A DNA stretch of 64,000 bases from Pseudorhodoplanes sp. (lineage in GTDB: Bacteria; Pseudomonadota; Alphaproteobacteria; Rhizobiales; Xanthobacteraceae). Both the position numbers and the translations under genes were made by a program. Shown one piece after another: positions 29,190-39,193 of the stretch (positions are counted from its first letter, which is position 1; every line of letters starts with the position of its first letter). Below the pieces are notes generated by a model. It searched no databases. It was not told the DNA's origin and saw only the letters and a list, made by a program, of their open reading frames with translations. The stretch lies in NCBI GenBank assembly GCA_019187085.1, contig JABARS010000004.1, positions 1-64,000 of the forward strand, given 5' to 3'.

Positions 29190-30278
29190 TCAGCGCACCG
29201 GCCCGAGTTGCGGACCGACCGTGCGGATCGCAGGCTTCGGCGCGTCGGGCGCGCCGCCTCCGGCCGGCGTCGGCGTGGGTTGCGCACCCGGCTGGCCTGC
29301 GGCGGTTGCCGGCTTGATCGGGCGGCCGCGCGCGTCGCGCGGCGCCGAGAGCGCCTTGGCGCGTTCCTCGGTGACGACGATGTCGCCCTGGTCGAGGGTC
29401 GAGCGGTCGTCGAGCCCCTTCAGCGCTTCCGCCCATGACTCGCCCGCCCGCCGGCAACTGCACGCGGGGTTGTACTCCTGGCGATACTTGAAGGCGTTGG
29501 GCAGCTCCGTGTAGAGGCGTCCGCCCGCCGAAACCGCCTGCGACACCTCTTCCCCCGGGTTGCGGTAGGAGAACAGGAGCACCTCCGCGGCCGGGCACAT
29601 CCGGCGGCAGACGCGCTCGTCCTCGTCGAAGCGCGCCGAGGTGGTCGCAAACGAGATCGGATAATAGAAGCCGTCGCAGGTGCGCACGCAGATGGTGCGG
29701 TAGGTGTTGCCGGAGGCGTGCTGCTGGAACAGCGGATTGCTGCCGAACAGTGACTCGAACAGCGAGCGGCCCTGCGGGCTCGCCGCGGCCTGGCGATATT
29801 GCGGTCCGCAATCGTTGCGCGCGAGCGCTGCAAGAACGGCGCGGCGCTGCCCGTCGCGCTCATAGTCGACGCCGGCGCCCTGGATGCGCTGGAGGTCGCC
29901 CGTGATCTTGTCGAGATTGGCCCGCATCTGCGAAATCTGGCGATTGATCGGTCCGCATTGCGCGTTGCCGGCGCCGAACAAGGTGAAGAAGCCAACGCTC
30001 TCGCAGCCGAGCCGGCGCGATTGCGCGATGGTGCGGTCGAGCTCGGCCTGCTGGCGGTTGGCGGCGTCCTCGTAGCGGCGGATCTGTTCGTTGCGTGCCG
30101 GGTCGCCGCGGTCGAGCGCGTGGAGCTGCTGTTCGAGGCGCTGGCAGATCTGGGCCTGTGCGCTCGGGCCGGACGCGCCGGGTGCGGCCGGCGGAAAGCC
30201 CTGGGCGTTCGCTCCCAGGCAGACAGCGGCCAGCATCAGGGCGGACGTGCAGAGCGTGCGGACTGGCATGGAAATCAT
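29190..30278 (-). CDS. DUF2865 secreted protein
   Basis: A 362-aa protein with a signal peptide ending in GANAQG. Residues 40-145 form helical or coiled-coil stretches (LEQQLHALDRGDPARNEQIRRYEDAANRQQ). The central DUF2865 core TYRTICVRTCDGFYYPISFATT, then VCRRMCPAAEVLLFSYRNPGEEVSQAVS and NPACSCRR, is rich in paired cysteines, suggesting disulfides in the periplasm. A Pro/Ala-rich tail follows. The family is restricted mainly to Hyphomicrobiales and has no known function. The ATG at 30278 has GGAAG upstream; an ATG at 30269 is an alternative. Confidence 0.82.
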   Translation of the reverse strand: MISMPVRTLCTSALMLAAVCLGANAQGFPPAAPGASGPSAQAQICQRLEQQLHALDRGDPARNEQIRRYEDAANRQQAELDRTIAQSRRLGCESVGFFTLFGAGNAQCGPINRQISQMRANLDKITGDLQRIQGAGVDYERDGQRRAVLAALARNDCGPQYRQAAASPQGRSLFESLFGSNPLFQQHASGNTYRTICVRTCDGFYYPISFATTSARFDEDERVCRRMCPAAEVLLFSYRNPGEEVSQAVSAGGRLYTELPNAFKYRQEYNPACSCRRAGESWAEALKGLDDRSTLDQGDIVVTEERAKALSAPRDARGRPIKPATAAGQPGAQPTPTPAGGGAPDAPKPAIRTVGPQLGPVR

Positions 30279-30391
30279 CGCTTCCGCCGATATTTCCCGG
30301 TTTCGTCGCCGCGCCGGCATCAGGCGCCGGACTGGTTAACAAAAGGTGAATGGCCCGCGGTGCGTTCAACCAGCATATCGTGCCGGATGGG

Positions 30392-31297
30392 TCAATGCGA
30401 CCGTCCCGCCGCTTCCTCTTCGGCCCGCCGGTGTGCCTTTTTTGCCTCGTCCCGCAGGTTCCAGAGGATGCCGGACAGCATCACCGCGCCGCCGATGAAG
30501 ACGAACACGTCCAGGCTCTCGTTGAAGAACCACCAGCCCACAAGCGCGATCAGCGGCACCCGCAGAAAGTCGATCGGCATCACGATCGTGGCGTCGCCGG
30601 CGCGCAGCGCGTTGGTCAGACAATAATGCGCCGAGAGGCCGGCGACCGCGACGCCGAGAAGGGCGGGAATGTGCTCCGTTCCGAGCTTGCCGAGGAACAT
30701 CGGGTCGCTCGCGGCGAGGCCCATCGGCGCCTGGATGGCGTTCATCCAGAAGACGATCGCGAAAGTGCCCGCGCTCGCGGTGAGCTTCTTGGTGAGGACG
30801 TTGAACAGCGCATAGCCGAAGGCGGCGAGCAGCACGAGCAGCGCGGCCGGCTGAAACGCCTGCAGGCCCGGCCGCAGGATGATCAGCGTACCGATGAAGC
30901 CGAGCACGACGACGCCGGCACGGCTGAGCGTCATCCGCTCGCCGAGGATCAGCACCGCCATCATCGCCATCCAGACCGGCATCGTGAATTCGAGCGCGAA
31001 CACCATCGCCAGCGGCAGTAATGTCAGGCTCAGCGCCCAGCAGAATTGCGCGCCGAAATGCACCGCGCTGCGGGCGACATTGATGAGCATGTGCTGCGGC
31101 CGGAAGCCGTGCCGCAGCTCGGGACGAAAGAGCGCGAGCGTCACCAGGATGATGACGGCGCCGGCCGAGCGCACGGTCAGGATTTCGATGATGCTCAGCG
31201 CGCCGGCCAGCCCCCGGATCGAGAGCGCCATCGCGGAGAATGACAGGAGGGTGCCGCTCATCCACAGGACGATGCGGCCGATATCGGCGGGTTTCAC
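30392..31297 (-). CDS. EamA/DMT-family transporter
   Basis: A 301-aa membrane protein with ten segments in two EamA repeats (LSFSAMALSIRGLAG..., AMVFALEFTMPVWMAMMAVLILGERMTL closes repeat one; PLIALVGWWFFNESLDVFVFIGGAVMLSG closes repeat two). The substrate is unknown. The start is a GTG at 31297 without a clear ribosome site. It lies 54 bp downstream of maiA on the same strand, so it may export or import a metabolite of the aromatic pathway, but such genes are common everywhere. Different from the DMT protein at 13.7 kb; identity between the two looks low. Confidence 0.83.
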   Translation of the reverse strand: MKPADIGRIVLWMSGTLLSFSAMALSIRGLAGALSIIEILTVRSAGAVIILVTLALFRPELRHGFRPQHMLINVARSAVHFGAQFCWALSLTLLPLAMVFALEFTMPVWMAMMAVLILGERMTLSRAGVVVLGFIGTLIILRPGLQAFQPAALLVLLAAFGYALFNVLTKKLTASAGTFAIVFWMNAIQAPMGLAASDPMFLGKLGTEHIPALLGVAVAGLSAHYCLTNALRAGDATIVMPIDFLRVPLIALVGWWFFNESLDVFVFIGGAVMLSGILWNLRDEAKKAHRRAEEEAAGRSH

Positions 31298-31351
31298 GGC
31301 AGGTCCGTAGCAGGGATCGGCACGGGGAGCTGTGCGTTTCGCACGGGGCCC

Positions 31352-31984
31352 TTATTCGGCATCGGGCTGGTTTTCCGGCCTTGCCTTCTCGAAAGCCGCA
31401 AGCTTGTTGCAGGCGGCCTCGACCGCCGCGATCTTCGCAAAGGCGTCGAGCGGCACCTTGAAGCGGCGGGCATTGTACACCTGCGGGACGAGGCACAGGT
31501 CGGCGAGCGACACATGCTGGCCGAAGGCATAGGGCCCCGGCCGGATCAGCTTCTCGATGGCCTCGAAGCCGGCGGTCACCCAGTCCGCGTACCAGGCGTT
31601 CACGGTCGCGTCGTCGTGGCCGAGCTTGCGCAGATAGGCGAGGGTGCCCGAATTGTTGAGCGGATGGATGTCGCAGGCGACGATCTGCGCCACGGCGCGC
31701 ACGTGCGCGCGCTCCGCCGCATCCGTCGGCAACAGCGCGGGATCGGGAAAGGCCTCGTCGAGATATTCGATGATCGCCATCGACTGGATCAGCGTCTCGC
31801 CGCTGGACAAAGCAAGCGCGGGCACGCGCATCTGCGGATTGACCGCGCGATATTCGGAGTGCTTGTGACGGCCGCCGTCCTTGACGAGATGGACGAACAC
31901 CGGCTCGTAAGGGACCTGCTTCAGATTGAGCGCGATGCGCACGCGGTAGGCGGCCGACGAGCGGAAATAACTGTAGAGCTTCAC
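31352..31984 (-). CDS. maiA: Maleylacetoacetate isomerase (zeta-class GST)
   Basis: A 210-aa glutathione-dependent cis-trans isomerase that turns maleylacetoacetate into fumarylacetoacetate, the step between HmgA and FahA. The zeta-class active-site motif SYFRSSAAYRVRIALNLK (Ser-Ser-x-x-x-Arg-Val) follows the first strand; NPQMRVPAL and LIQSMAIIEYLDE bind glutathione, and CDIHPLNNSGTLAYL is typical of MaiA. The start is GTG at 31984, just after GGGAGGAG. It is 4.8 kb from hmgA, on the other strand, and 54 bp downstream of the MarR gene, from which it may be cotranscribed. Confidence 0.9.
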   Translation of the reverse strand: MKLYSYFRSSAAYRVRIALNLKQVPYEPVFVHLVKDGGRHKHSEYRAVNPQMRVPALALSSGETLIQSMAIIEYLDEAFPDPALLPTDAAERAHVRAVAQIVACDIHPLNNSGTLAYLRKLGHDDATVNAWYADWVTAGFEAIEKLIRPGPYAFGQHVSLADLCLVPQVYNARRFKVPLDAFAKIAAVEAACNKLAAFEKARPENQPDAE

Positions 31985-32038
31985 GTCTCCTCCCATCCCC
32001 GGTCCGGGCCGTGCATGCGCGGCCGTACCGGCTCGATT

Positions 32039-32575
32039 TTATAGGTCCGTATTGTCTTTCCGGCCGCCGGCGACCTCGTCGGAGAACGTGGCGGCGGCCT
32101 TGGTCAGGCGTTCGATGGCGCGCGCGAAGGCCGGCCGGTCGGCGGGCTCGATCACGTCGATCAGCCGCTGGGCGAAGGCGAGCGCGGTCGGGGCGAATTC
32201 CTCGTAGATCGAACGGCCGGCCGGCGTCAGCGACAGGAACGCCTCGCGCAGGTCCTCGCGGTTGATCCGCCGCGTGATGTATTTGCGCTTTTCCAGAAGC
32301 GCCACCGCGCGCGAGACCTTGGTCTTGTGCATATGGCTGTGCCGGCCGATGTCCTTGCCGGTCATCACGCCGTACTGGCCGAGCGTCACTAGCACGCGCC
32401 ATTCCGGAACGCCTATTCCGTATCGCTCCGAATAGATGCGCGACAGCGCCTGCGAGACGAGGTTTGCCGCCACGTTGAGCTGATAGGGCAGGAATTCCTC
32501 GAGCTTCAGCGGCGCGGAATGATCCGTGTCCTCCGCCACCTGCCGTCCCTCATTGTCAGCCGCACCGCCTTGCAT
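32039..32575 (-). CDS. MarR-family transcriptional regulator
   Basis: A 178-aa winged-helix protein: LPYQLNVAANLVSQALSRIYSERYGI is the dimer helix, VPEWRVLVTLGQYGVMTGKDIGRHSHMHKTKVSRAVALLEKRKYITR the DNA-binding helix-turn-helix, and REDLREAFLSLTPAGRSIYE the beta wing. MarR proteins respond to phenolic or aromatic ligands. Its position upstream of maiA, near hmgA-fahA, makes it the likely local regulator of homogentisate breakdown, although this is inferred. The ATG at 32575 has a poor ribosome site; GTG 32539 with GAGGGA upstream may be the true start. Confidence 0.87.
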   Translation of the reverse strand: MQGGAADNEGRQVAEDTDHSAPLKLEEFLPYQLNVAANLVSQALSRIYSERYGIGVPEWRVLVTLGQYGVMTGKDIGRHSHMHKTKVSRAVALLEKRKYITRRINREDLREAFLSLTPAGRSIYEEFAPTALAFAQRLIDVIEPADRPAFARAIERLTKAAATFSDEVAGGRKDNTDL

Positions 32576-32668
32576 CCCGGTGGCCCGTCATTGCGCTGCC
32601 GCCCCCGCGCGGGGTGCGTCGCGGACCATGACCGAACTTTTCAAGACGCGCAACGGCAAGCCGGCTCG

Positions 32669-33313
32669 TCAGCCGCGCTCCAGTTTGGTCTGCATCAGGT
32701 CCGCGATCTGGCGGTCGGCCTCGCGTTCGGATCGTTCGAGCGCCGCGGCGACCCCGCGCTGGTCGGCCGGCGTCCGGTTCTGGTTGAGCTTGCTCTTGCC
32801 CTCGATCGCCTCGACGGCGAAGCTGACGCCGACGATGCCGCGCAACTGGCCTTTGAGATAGTCGGCCGGCGCGTCCGCGACCGACCAGGGCTCGGCAAAC
32901 GGGCGCTCGAAGCGCTCGGTCAGGGCTTCCACATTCGCCCGCAGCCGCTCCGGTTCGTCGAAGAAGCTCACCCGGCCGCGCAGATAGATCGTGCGATAAT
33001 TCCAGGTCGGCACCACCTTGCCGTGCTCGGTCTTCGAGGCATACCAGCCGGGCGAGACATAGGCGTCCTCGCCCATGATCATGGCGAGCGCGGGCTTTGC
33101 GGTATCGGTGTCGCGCCATTGCCCATTGGCCCGCGACAGATGCCCGGTCAGTGTGCCGAACGATCCGGCCTCCGGGTCATAGGCAAGGGGCAGATGGCTG
33201 ACGATCGGCCCGTCCGCGCCGACCGTAACCAGCGTGACGAGGCCCGCGTTCGCGATCCGCTCCTTCAGCGCGGCGATGTCGGTCTCCCGAAAGGCCGGCG
33301 GAATGAAAAACAT
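32669..33313 (-). CDS. FMN-binding PaiB-type protein
   Basis: A 214-aa protein matching the PaiB/FMN-binding negative regulator family: MFFIPPAFRETD at the N-terminus, SHLPLAYDPEAGSFGTLTGHLSRANGQW, YVSPGWYASKTEHGKVVPTWNY (the hallmark) and LRGIVGVSFAVEAIEGKSKLNQNR. The fold is a split beta-barrel binding FMN. PaiB was named for repression of sporulation genes in Bacillus, yet most relatives may be flavin enzymes rather than regulators. GAGGAGACAAGG before the ATG at 33313 fixes the start. Confidence 0.87.
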   Translation of the reverse strand: MFFIPPAFRETDIAALKERIANAGLVTLVTVGADGPIVSHLPLAYDPEAGSFGTLTGHLSRANGQWRDTDTAKPALAMIMGEDAYVSPGWYASKTEHGKVVPTWNYRTIYLRGRVSFFDEPERLRANVEALTERFERPFAEPWSVADAPADYLKGQLRGIVGVSFAVEAIEGKSKLNQNRTPADQRGVAAALERSEREADRQIADLMQTKLERG

Positions 33314-33472
33314 CCTTGTCTCCTCGCGCACCCCGGGTGTTCCGGGAGTGGGCGTCGCCCGCGCGAACTGTCCCTTATCCGGCAGCCGAATGCCAGCCGC
33401 CTGCCGCGGCCTGTGCGTCGGTTGCGCATAAATCGCTTGCCTGGCGCACCTGCCAGGGCGTTCGATAGCCGC

Positions 33473-34735
33473 ATGACCCTCATGCAGACCTTATCGCCGC
33501 CGCGTCCGCGCTTTGAGGCCATGGTCGCCCAGGCCGCCGCCAGCGCATTCGATATCAAGCGGATGCCGCACGATTTCATCGACAATCCATTCCCTTATTA
33601 CCATGCTTTGCGCGAGCACGACCCGATGCACCGGATGCCGGACGGGGCGTATTTCCTGACGCGCTACGCCGATTGCGAAGCGGTCTACAAGGATGCCCGC
33701 ACCTTCTCCTCGGACAAGAAGATCGAATTCCGCCCCAAGTTCGGCGACGGCCCGCTGTTCGAGCACCACACGACGAGCCTCGTCTTCAGCGATCCCCCGC
33801 TGCACACCCATGTCCGTCGCGCGATTCAGGGCGCGCTCTCGCCGCGCGCGATCGCCGAGATGGAAGGGGGACTGGTCGCGCTGGTCGACCACCTGATCGG
33901 GCGCATGGCCGAGAAGGGCGACGTCGATTTGATCGAGGACTTCGCGTCCGCCATCCCGGTGGAGATCATCGGCAACCTCCTGGGAGTGCCGCGGCAGGAG
34001 CGGGGACCCTTGCGCGCCTGGTCGCTTGCGATCCTCGGCGCGCTCGAGCCGGTCCTCAGCACCGAGCAGCTTCAGCGCGGCAACGAGGCGGTGCGCGACT
34101 TCCTCGTCTATCTGAAAGGGCTCGTGGACGACCGCCGCCGCCGGCCGGGCGATCCCGAGAAGGACGTGTTGACGCGGCTGATCGCCGGCGAGCATGACGG
34201 CCGCACCTTGAGCGAGACCGAATTGCTGCAGAACTGCATCTTCATCCTCAATGCCGGGCACGAGACCACGACCAATCTCATCGGCAACGCGCTCCATGCG
34301 CTCACCCAATGGCCCAACGAGCGCAGGCGGCTCACGGCCGACCCGTCGCTGATGAAGACCGCGATCGAGGAGGTGCTGCGGTTCGAAAGTCCAAACCAGC
34401 TCGGCAACCGCATCGTGACGCAGGATACCGAAATCGGCGGTGTCGCGATGCCGCGCGGCACGCTGATCACGCTGTGCATCGGGGCCGCCAACCGCGACCA
34501 GGCGCAGTTTCCCGATCCGGACCGCTTCGACGTCGCGCGCAATCCGAACCGGCATCTCGCCTTTGCCAGCGGTATCCATGTCTGCGCCGGCATGAACCTG
34601 GCGCGGCTGGAGGGGCGGATCGCGGTCGAGCGCTTCCTGGCGCGCTTTCCCGATTACGAGCTGGCCGGCGAGCCGGTCCGCTCGCCGCGGGCGCGGTTCC
34701 GCGGCCTTCTCGCGTTGCCGACCCGGCTTGGCTGA
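33473..34735 (+). CDS. Cytochrome P450
   Basis: A 420-aa soluble bacterial P450. The I-helix oxygen-activating motif is AGHETT (261-266), the K-helix ExxR is EVLR (300-303), and the heme loop FASGIHVCAGMNLARLE supplies the thiolate ligand Cys371. Other family marks are VFSDPPLHTHVRR and NRDQAQFPDPDRFDVAR. It inserts oxygen into an unknown substrate. No ferredoxin or ferredoxin reductase is adjacent, so electrons must come from elsewhere. Convergent with infA; unrelated in strand to hmgA. Confidence 0.93.
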   Translation: MTLMQTLSPPRPRFEAMVAQAAASAFDIKRMPHDFIDNPFPYYHALREHDPMHRMPDGAYFLTRYADCEAVYKDARTFSSDKKIEFRPKFGDGPLFEHHTTSLVFSDPPLHTHVRRAIQGALSPRAIAEMEGGLVALVDHLIGRMAEKGDVDLIEDFASAIPVEIIGNLLGVPRQERGPLRAWSLAILGALEPVLSTEQLQRGNEAVRDFLVYLKGLVDDRRRRPGDPEKDVLTRLIAGEHDGRTLSETELLQNCIFILNAGHETTTNLIGNALHALTQWPNERRRLTADPSLMKTAIEEVLRFESPNQLGNRIVTQDTEIGGVAMPRGTLITLCIGAANRDQAQFPDPDRFDVARNPNRHLAFASGIHVCAGMNLARLEGRIAVERFLARFPDYELAGEPVRSPRARFRGLLALPTRLG

Positions 34736-34760
34736 GCGGGAATTTGGCTTGAGGGAAAAT

Positions 34761-35033
34761 CTAGCGCTTGCGGACGAATGTCTGCCGCCGCGTGGGCGGC
34801 GCGCTCAGCGCTTCGCCCTTGTGGCGGAAGCTGATGCGCCCGCGCGTGAGGTCGTAAGGCGACATTTCGACCGTCACGCGGTCGCCGGCACCGGTGCGGA
34901 TGCGGAACTTGCGCATCTTGCCCGACGTGTAGGCAAGGACTTCGTGCTCGTTGTCGAGCTTGACGCGGAAGTGGCCATCAGGGAGGACCTCGGTGACCGT
35001 CCCGTCGAATTCGATCATCTCTTCTTTTGACAT
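34761..35033 (-). CDS. infA: Translation initiation factor IF-1
   Basis: A 90-aa S1-fold RNA-binding protein. [41 protein letters not shown] and [20 protein letters not shown] are the complete IF-1 sequence of 72 residues, acting on the 30S A site at translation start. About 18 extra residues ([18 protein letters not shown]) extend the C-terminus with basic character; such tails occur in alphaproteobacterial relatives. The ATG at 35033 has weak AAAGG upstream. It lies 34 bp downstream of the RNA helicase gene on the same strand, so the two are likely cotranscribed. A second infA copy elsewhere would be normal for this group. Confidence 0.94.
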   Translation of the reverse strand: MSKEEMIEFDGTVTEVLPDGHFRVKLDNEHEVLAYTSGKMRKFRIRTGAGDRVTVEMSPYDLTRGRISFRHKGEALSAPPTRRQTFVRKR

Positions 35034-35067
35034 AAAAGCCTTTCGATCGCGGTTGCGGCTGTCGGGA

Positions 35068-36441
35068 TCAGGATTGCAGGAAACCGACGCTCGCGATGGT
35101 TCCATTATAGGAATTTTTGCGGCCGCGGTCTTGCCGCGCGCGATCCCTTGAAGGGCGATCCTGTGGAGCGCGATCTTGCGGTGCGCGGTCCTGCCGGGCC
35201 TTGTGCTTGCCGCCGGACCGGGCGCCGTTCTGGCCTCGCGCCGCGGCGCTGTGGCGTCCTGCGCGGGGCTGTCCCTTCGGACGCTGGGCGGTCGCCTGCG
35301 CGAGCCGTTCGCCCCCGGCCGGACCGCCGGTCGCGGGAATGGCAAGGCCGATCAGCCGCTCGATCGCGCGCAGATAGGCCCGCTCCTCGGCATCGCAGAA
35401 CGAGATCGCGACGCCTTCCGCTCCGGCGCGGGCCGTGCGTCCGATCCGGTGCACGTAGCTCTCCGGGATATTGGGCAGGTCGTAATTGATGACGTGCGTG
35501 ACGCCCTCGACATCGATGCCGCGCGCGGCGATGTCGGTCGCAACGAGCGTGCGCACCCGCCCGTCGCGGAAGGCGGCAAGCGCGCGTTCGCGCTGGTTCT
35601 GCGACTTGTTGCCGTGGATGGCCTCGGCGGCAAGGCCGCTCTTGCCGAGCTGGCGCACGACCTTGTCGGCGCCGTGCTTGGTGCGGGTGAAGACGAGGGC
35701 GCGGTCGATCGGCTCGCCGCGTAGGATTTCGGCGAGCAGCGTCGGCTTGCCGGCGCGCTCGACATGCATCACGCGCTGGGCGATGCGCTCGGCGGTGGTG
35801 GCGGCCGGCGTCACCGCCACGCGGGCGGGATCGTTCAGCATGTCGCGCGCCAGCGCCTCCACCTCGGGCGCCATGGTGGCGGAGAAGAACAGCGTCTGGC
35901 GCTGCTTCGGCAGTTTGGCGACGATCTTGCGGATGTCGCGGATGAAGCCCATGTCGAGCATACGGTCGGCTTCGTCGAGCACGAGGATTTCGATCCGGTC
36001 GAGGCGCAAGGCATTGCCCTGGACGAGATCGAGAAGGCGGCCCGGCGTTGCGACCAGGATGTCGACGCCGCCGATGAGGGCGCGCACCTGCCGGCCCATC
36101 GGCACGCCGCCGATGGCGAGCGTGACGCTGGTCTTCAGATGGCGGCCATAGGTGCGGAAACTGTCGAGGATCTGGCTCGACAATTCGCGGGTCGGGCTGA
36201 GCACGAGGACGCGCGGCGACTTGCGCTCGGGCGTTCTGGGCTGGTTGGCCAGGCGATGCAGGATCGGCAGCGCGAAGGCGGCGGTCTTGCCGGTGCCGGT
36301 TTGCGCGATCCCGATCACGTCGCGGTGCGCGAGTGCGTATGGAACGGTCTGGCTCTGGATCGGGGTGGGTTGTTCATAGCGCTCCTCGGAGAGGGCGCGA
36401 AGGATCGGCGCTGCGAGGCCGAGGTCGGAAAAGGAATTCAA
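35068..36441 (-). CDS. rhlE: DEAD-box RNA helicase (RhlE-type)
   Basis: A 457-aa ATP-dependent RNA helicase: Q motif QPTPIQSQ, motif I AQTGTGKT, Ia PTRELSSQ, Ib [39 protein letters not shown] and [12 protein letters not shown]. RhlE-like proteins help ribosome assembly and mRNA turnover. The last 85 residues form a Lys/Arg/Gln-rich tail with repeated [10 protein letters not shown] units, a likely RNA-binding extension. No ATG fits the N-terminus; the best start is TTG at 36441 ([13 protein letters not shown]) with GGAAAG upstream. Cotranscribed with infA, which fits a translation-linked role. Confidence 0.9.
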   Translation of the reverse strand: MNSFSDLGLAAPILRALSEERYEQPTPIQSQTVPYALAHRDVIGIAQTGTGKTAAFALPILHRLANQPRTPERKSPRVLVLSPTRELSSQILDSFRTYGRHLKTSVTLAIGGVPMGRQVRALIGGVDILVATPGRLLDLVQGNALRLDRIEILVLDEADRMLDMGFIRDIRKIVAKLPKQRQTLFFSATMAPEVEALARDMLNDPARVAVTPAATTAERIAQRVMHVERAGKPTLLAEILRGEPIDRALVFTRTKHGADKVVRQLGKSGLAAEAIHGNKSQNQRERALAAFRDGRVRTLVATDIAARGIDVEGVTHVINYDLPNIPESYVHRIGRTARAGAEGVAISFCDAEERAYLRAIERLIGLAIPATGGPAGGERLAQATAQRPKGQPRAGRHSAAARGQNGARSGGKHKARQDRAPQDRAPQDRPSRDRARQDRGRKNSYNGTIASVGFLQS

Positions 36442-36691
36442 GTTCTGTTCTTTCCATGCAACGATGCGCCCGCGGCTCCTGAAAGCGCGGCGACGCGATC
36501 GCATACCAAACAGACACCCCGCGTGGTCTGGGCTGTCGATGAAGGGATCGGAAGATAAGGCGGGCCGAAAGCCGGTTGGTTTTCGTTCACGCGGCCCGCT
36601 CGCGGCGCAAGGCGCCGACTCGGATGCGCGTATATGGCGGTTTTGTGCGGCGCTTTCAAGGCCGATGGCAAAAAGCGGGAATCAGCCCGAA

Positions 36692-36720
36692 TTGACGGTG
36701 GTTGCGGACGTAACTAGATT
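36692..36720 (+). promoter_or_regulatory. Candidate sigma-70-type promoter for hmgA
   Basis: TTGACG (36692-36697) and TAGATT (36715-36720) are 17 bp apart, matching five and four of six consensus bases. The hmgA ATG is 60 bases downstream. The rest of the 339-bp gap between rhlE and hmgA (36442-36780) shows no gene; a MarR- or IclR-type operator could lie here but I see no clear palindrome. Confidence 0.5.
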
Positions 36721-36780
36721 GCCGCCGCGGGCCGGTCAGAAGCCCATCCGGAAGGCCCACGCCAATTCAGGGAGAGCGCG

Positions 36781-38175
36781 ATGACCAGCGATACCCCGCT
36801 CATTCACGCCAAGGGCGATAACGCTCAATCCTCGGGTGCTACTTCGCGCTCGGGGCGCAGCGCCGACAAGCCCGAATACATGTCCGGCTTCGGCAACAGC
36901 TTCGAGACCGAGGCCTTGCCCGGCGCGCTTCCGATCGGGCGCAATTCGCCGCAAAAGTGCAATTACGGGCTCTATGCCGAGCAACTGTCCGGCTCGCCCT
37001 TCACCGCGCCGCAATCGACCAACCAGCGCTCCTGGCTCTATCGCATCCGTCCGACCGTGCGGCACGCCGCGCGTTTCACCAGGATCGATCGCGGCAACAT
37101 CCGCACCGCGCCCGACCGCGAGGACAGCGACCTGCCGATCGGCCCGATGCGCTGGGGTCCGGCGCCCATTCCGAAGGCGAAGCTGAATTTCCTCACCGGT
37201 ATGCACACCGTGACGATTGCCGGTGACTCCGAGTCCATGGCCGGGCTCGCCGCGCATCTGCTGTTCGTCACCGAGTCGATGAAGGACGAGCACCTGTTCA
37301 ACGCCGACGGCGAATATCTGATCGTCGCGCAGGAGAACAGGCTGCGCTTCCGCACCGAGTTCGGCACGATCGACATCGAGCCCGGCGAAATCTGCATCAT
37401 CCCGCGCGGCGTGATTTTCCGCGTCGAACTGATCGACGGCCCGGCGCGCGCCTATGTCTGCGAGAATTACGGCGGCGGCTTCCGGCTGCCGGACCGCGGG
37501 CCGATCGGCGCCAATTGCCTGGCCAATCCGCGCGACTTCCTCGCCCCCGTCGCCGCCTACGAGGACAATGAACGGCCGCATACGCTGTACGTCAAATGGG
37601 GCGGCGAATTGTTCAAGACCGAAGTGCCGCATTCGCCGCTCGACGTCGTGGCCTGGCACGGCAACTACTATCCCTACAAATACGACCTGCGACATTTCTC
37701 GCCGGTCGGCGCCGTGCTGTTCGACCATCCCGACCCGTCGATCTTCACGGTGATGACCTCGCCGTCGGAAACGCCGGGCACCGCCAATATCGATTTCGTG
37801 ATCTTCCCCGAGCGCTGGGGGGTCGCGGAAAACACCTTCCGTCCGCCCTGGTATCACCGCAACATCATGTCGGAATTCATGGGGCTCGTTTACGGCGTCT
37901 ACGACGCCAAGCCGGAAGGTTTCGTGCCGGGCGGCATGAGCCTGCACAACACCATGCTGCCGCATGGCCCCGACACCGAAGCCTTCGAGCACAACAGCAA
38001 TGTCGAGCTCAAGCCGGTGAAACTGTCCAACACGCTCGCTTTCATGTTCGAGACCCGCTTCCGTCAGCGCGTCACGAAATGGGCGGCCGGGATGGACACG
38101 CTGCAGGACGGCTATATCGATTGCTGGGCCGGACTGAAGAAGCACTTCGATCCCAAGAACAAAGAACCGAAATGA
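36781..38175 (+). CDS. hmgA: Homogentisate 1,2-dioxygenase
   Basis: A 464-aa non-heme iron enzyme that opens the ring of homogentisate to maleylacetoacetate. [26 protein letters not shown] is the conserved opening, the iron ligands are His359 and Glu365 in [12 protein letters not shown] and His395 in MLPHGPD, and [13 protein letters not shown] is typical of the hexameric enzyme. GGGAGAGCG before ATG 36781 is the ribosome site. The stop overlaps the fahA start (ATGA), so the two are translationally coupled. It leads the five-gene aromatic set that runs to 42047. Confidence 0.96.
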   Translation: MTSDTPLIHAKGDNAQSSGATSRSGRSADKPEYMSGFGNSFETEALPGALPIGRNSPQKCNYGLYAEQLSGSPFTAPQSTNQRSWLYRIRPTVRHAARFTRIDRGNIRTAPDREDSDLPIGPMRWGPAPIPKAKLNFLTGMHTVTIAGDSESMAGLAAHLLFVTESMKDEHLFNADGEYLIVAQENRLRFRTEFGTIDIEPGEICIIPRGVIFRVELIDGPARAYVCENYGGGFRLPDRGPIGANCLANPRDFLAPVAAYEDNERPHTLYVKWGGELFKTEVPHSPLDVVAWHGNYYPYKYDLRHFSPVGAVLFDHPDPSIFTVMTSPSETPGTANIDFVIFPERWGVAENTFRPPWYHRNIMSEFMGLVYGVYDAKPEGFVPGGMSLHNTMLPHGPDTEAFEHNSNVELKPVKLSNTLAFMFETRFRQRVTKWAAGMDTLQDGYIDCWAGLKKHFDPKNKEPK

Positions 38176-39188
38176 AACTTGCCTCGCTGAAGGGCGGCCG
38201 CGACGGGCGTCTCGTCGTGGTGTCGCGCGATTTGGCGCATTGTGCCGACGCGTCCGCAATTGCCTTAACCCTGCAGGCCGCTCTCGACAAATGGGACGAG
38301 GCCGCGCCACGCCTGGCCGAGATCGCAGATGCGCTCGAAGCCGGCCGCGGCGCCCGCACGCCGTTCGATCCGGCGCAATGCGCCTCGCCTTTGCCGCGCG
38401 CCTATCAATGGGCGGACGGCTCGGCCTACGTCAATCATGTCGCGCTCGTGCGCAAGGCGCGCGGCGCGCAGATGCCGGAATCGTTCTGGACCGATCCGCT
38501 GATCTATCAGGGCGGCTCCGACATTTTCCTCGGCCCGCGCGATCCCGTTCCGGTCATCGACGAGGAATGGGGGATCGATCTGGAGGCCGAAGTCGTCGTC
38601 ATCCTCGGCGACGTGCCCATGGGCGCCACGCGCGCGCAGGCCGAGCGGGCGATCCGTCTCGTGATGCTGGTCAATGACGTGACGCTGCGCAATCTCACGC
38701 CTGGGGAACTCGCCAAGGGCTTCGGCTTCTACCAGTCGAAGCCGGCCTCGGCCTTCTCGCCGGTCGCGGTCACCCCCGACGAGCTTGGCGCCGCCTGGAA
38801 CGGCGCCAAGGTCAACCTGCCGCTTTTGAGCTTCGTCAACGGCACGCCGTTCGGCAAGCCGGTTGCCGGCGACGACATGACCTTTGATTTTCCGGCCCTG
38901 ATCGTGCATGCGGCGCGCACGCGCGCGCTCGCGGCCGGCACCATCCTGGGCGCCGGCACGGTGTCGAACCGCGACGCCGACGGCGGCCCCGGCAAGCCGA
39001 TCGCGGAGGGCGGCCTCGGCTATTCCTGCATTGCAGAATTGCGTACGGTGGAGACGCTCCGGGACGGAAAGCCCTCGACGCCGTATCTGAAATTCGGCGA
39101 TCGTATCCGCATCGAGATGCAGGACGGGCAGGGGCGTTCCATCTTCGGCGCGATCGAACAGGACGTCGTCCGCCACAAACCGGGATAG
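38172..39188 (+). CDS. fahA: Fumarylacetoacetase
   Basis: A 338-aa hydrolase that splits fumarylacetoacetate into fumarate and acetoacetate. It has the bacterial FAH form: [20 protein letters not shown] at the N-terminus, [21 protein letters not shown] with the acidic metal ligands, [38 protein letters not shown], and [14 protein letters not shown]. It overlaps the hmgA stop by four bases (ATGA) and ends 5 bp before the next gene, so coupled expression is very likely. MaiA, which supplies its substrate, is encoded at 31.4 kb. Confidence 0.95.
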   Translation: MKLASLKGGRDGRLVVVSRDLAHCADASAIALTLQAALDKWDEAAPRLAEIADALEAGRGARTPFDPAQCASPLPRAYQWADGSAYVNHVALVRKARGAQMPESFWTDPLIYQGGSDIFLGPRDPVPVIDEEWGIDLEAEVVVILGDVPMGATRAQAERAIRLVMLVNDVTLRNLTPGELAKGFGFYQSKPASAFSPVAVTPDELGAAWNGAKVNLPLLSFVNGTPFGKPVAGDDMTFDFPALIVHAARTRALAAGTILGAGTVSNRDADGGPGKPIAEGGLGYSCIAELRTVETLRDGKPSTPYLKFGDRIRIEMQDGQGRSIFGAIEQDVVRHKPG

Positions 39189-39193
39189 ACTGC

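Noticed and set aside
30334..30350. TTAA-N7-TGAA as a CtrA box upstream of the DUF2865 gene
   Set aside because: Only one half is exact, and such single matches are expected by chance.
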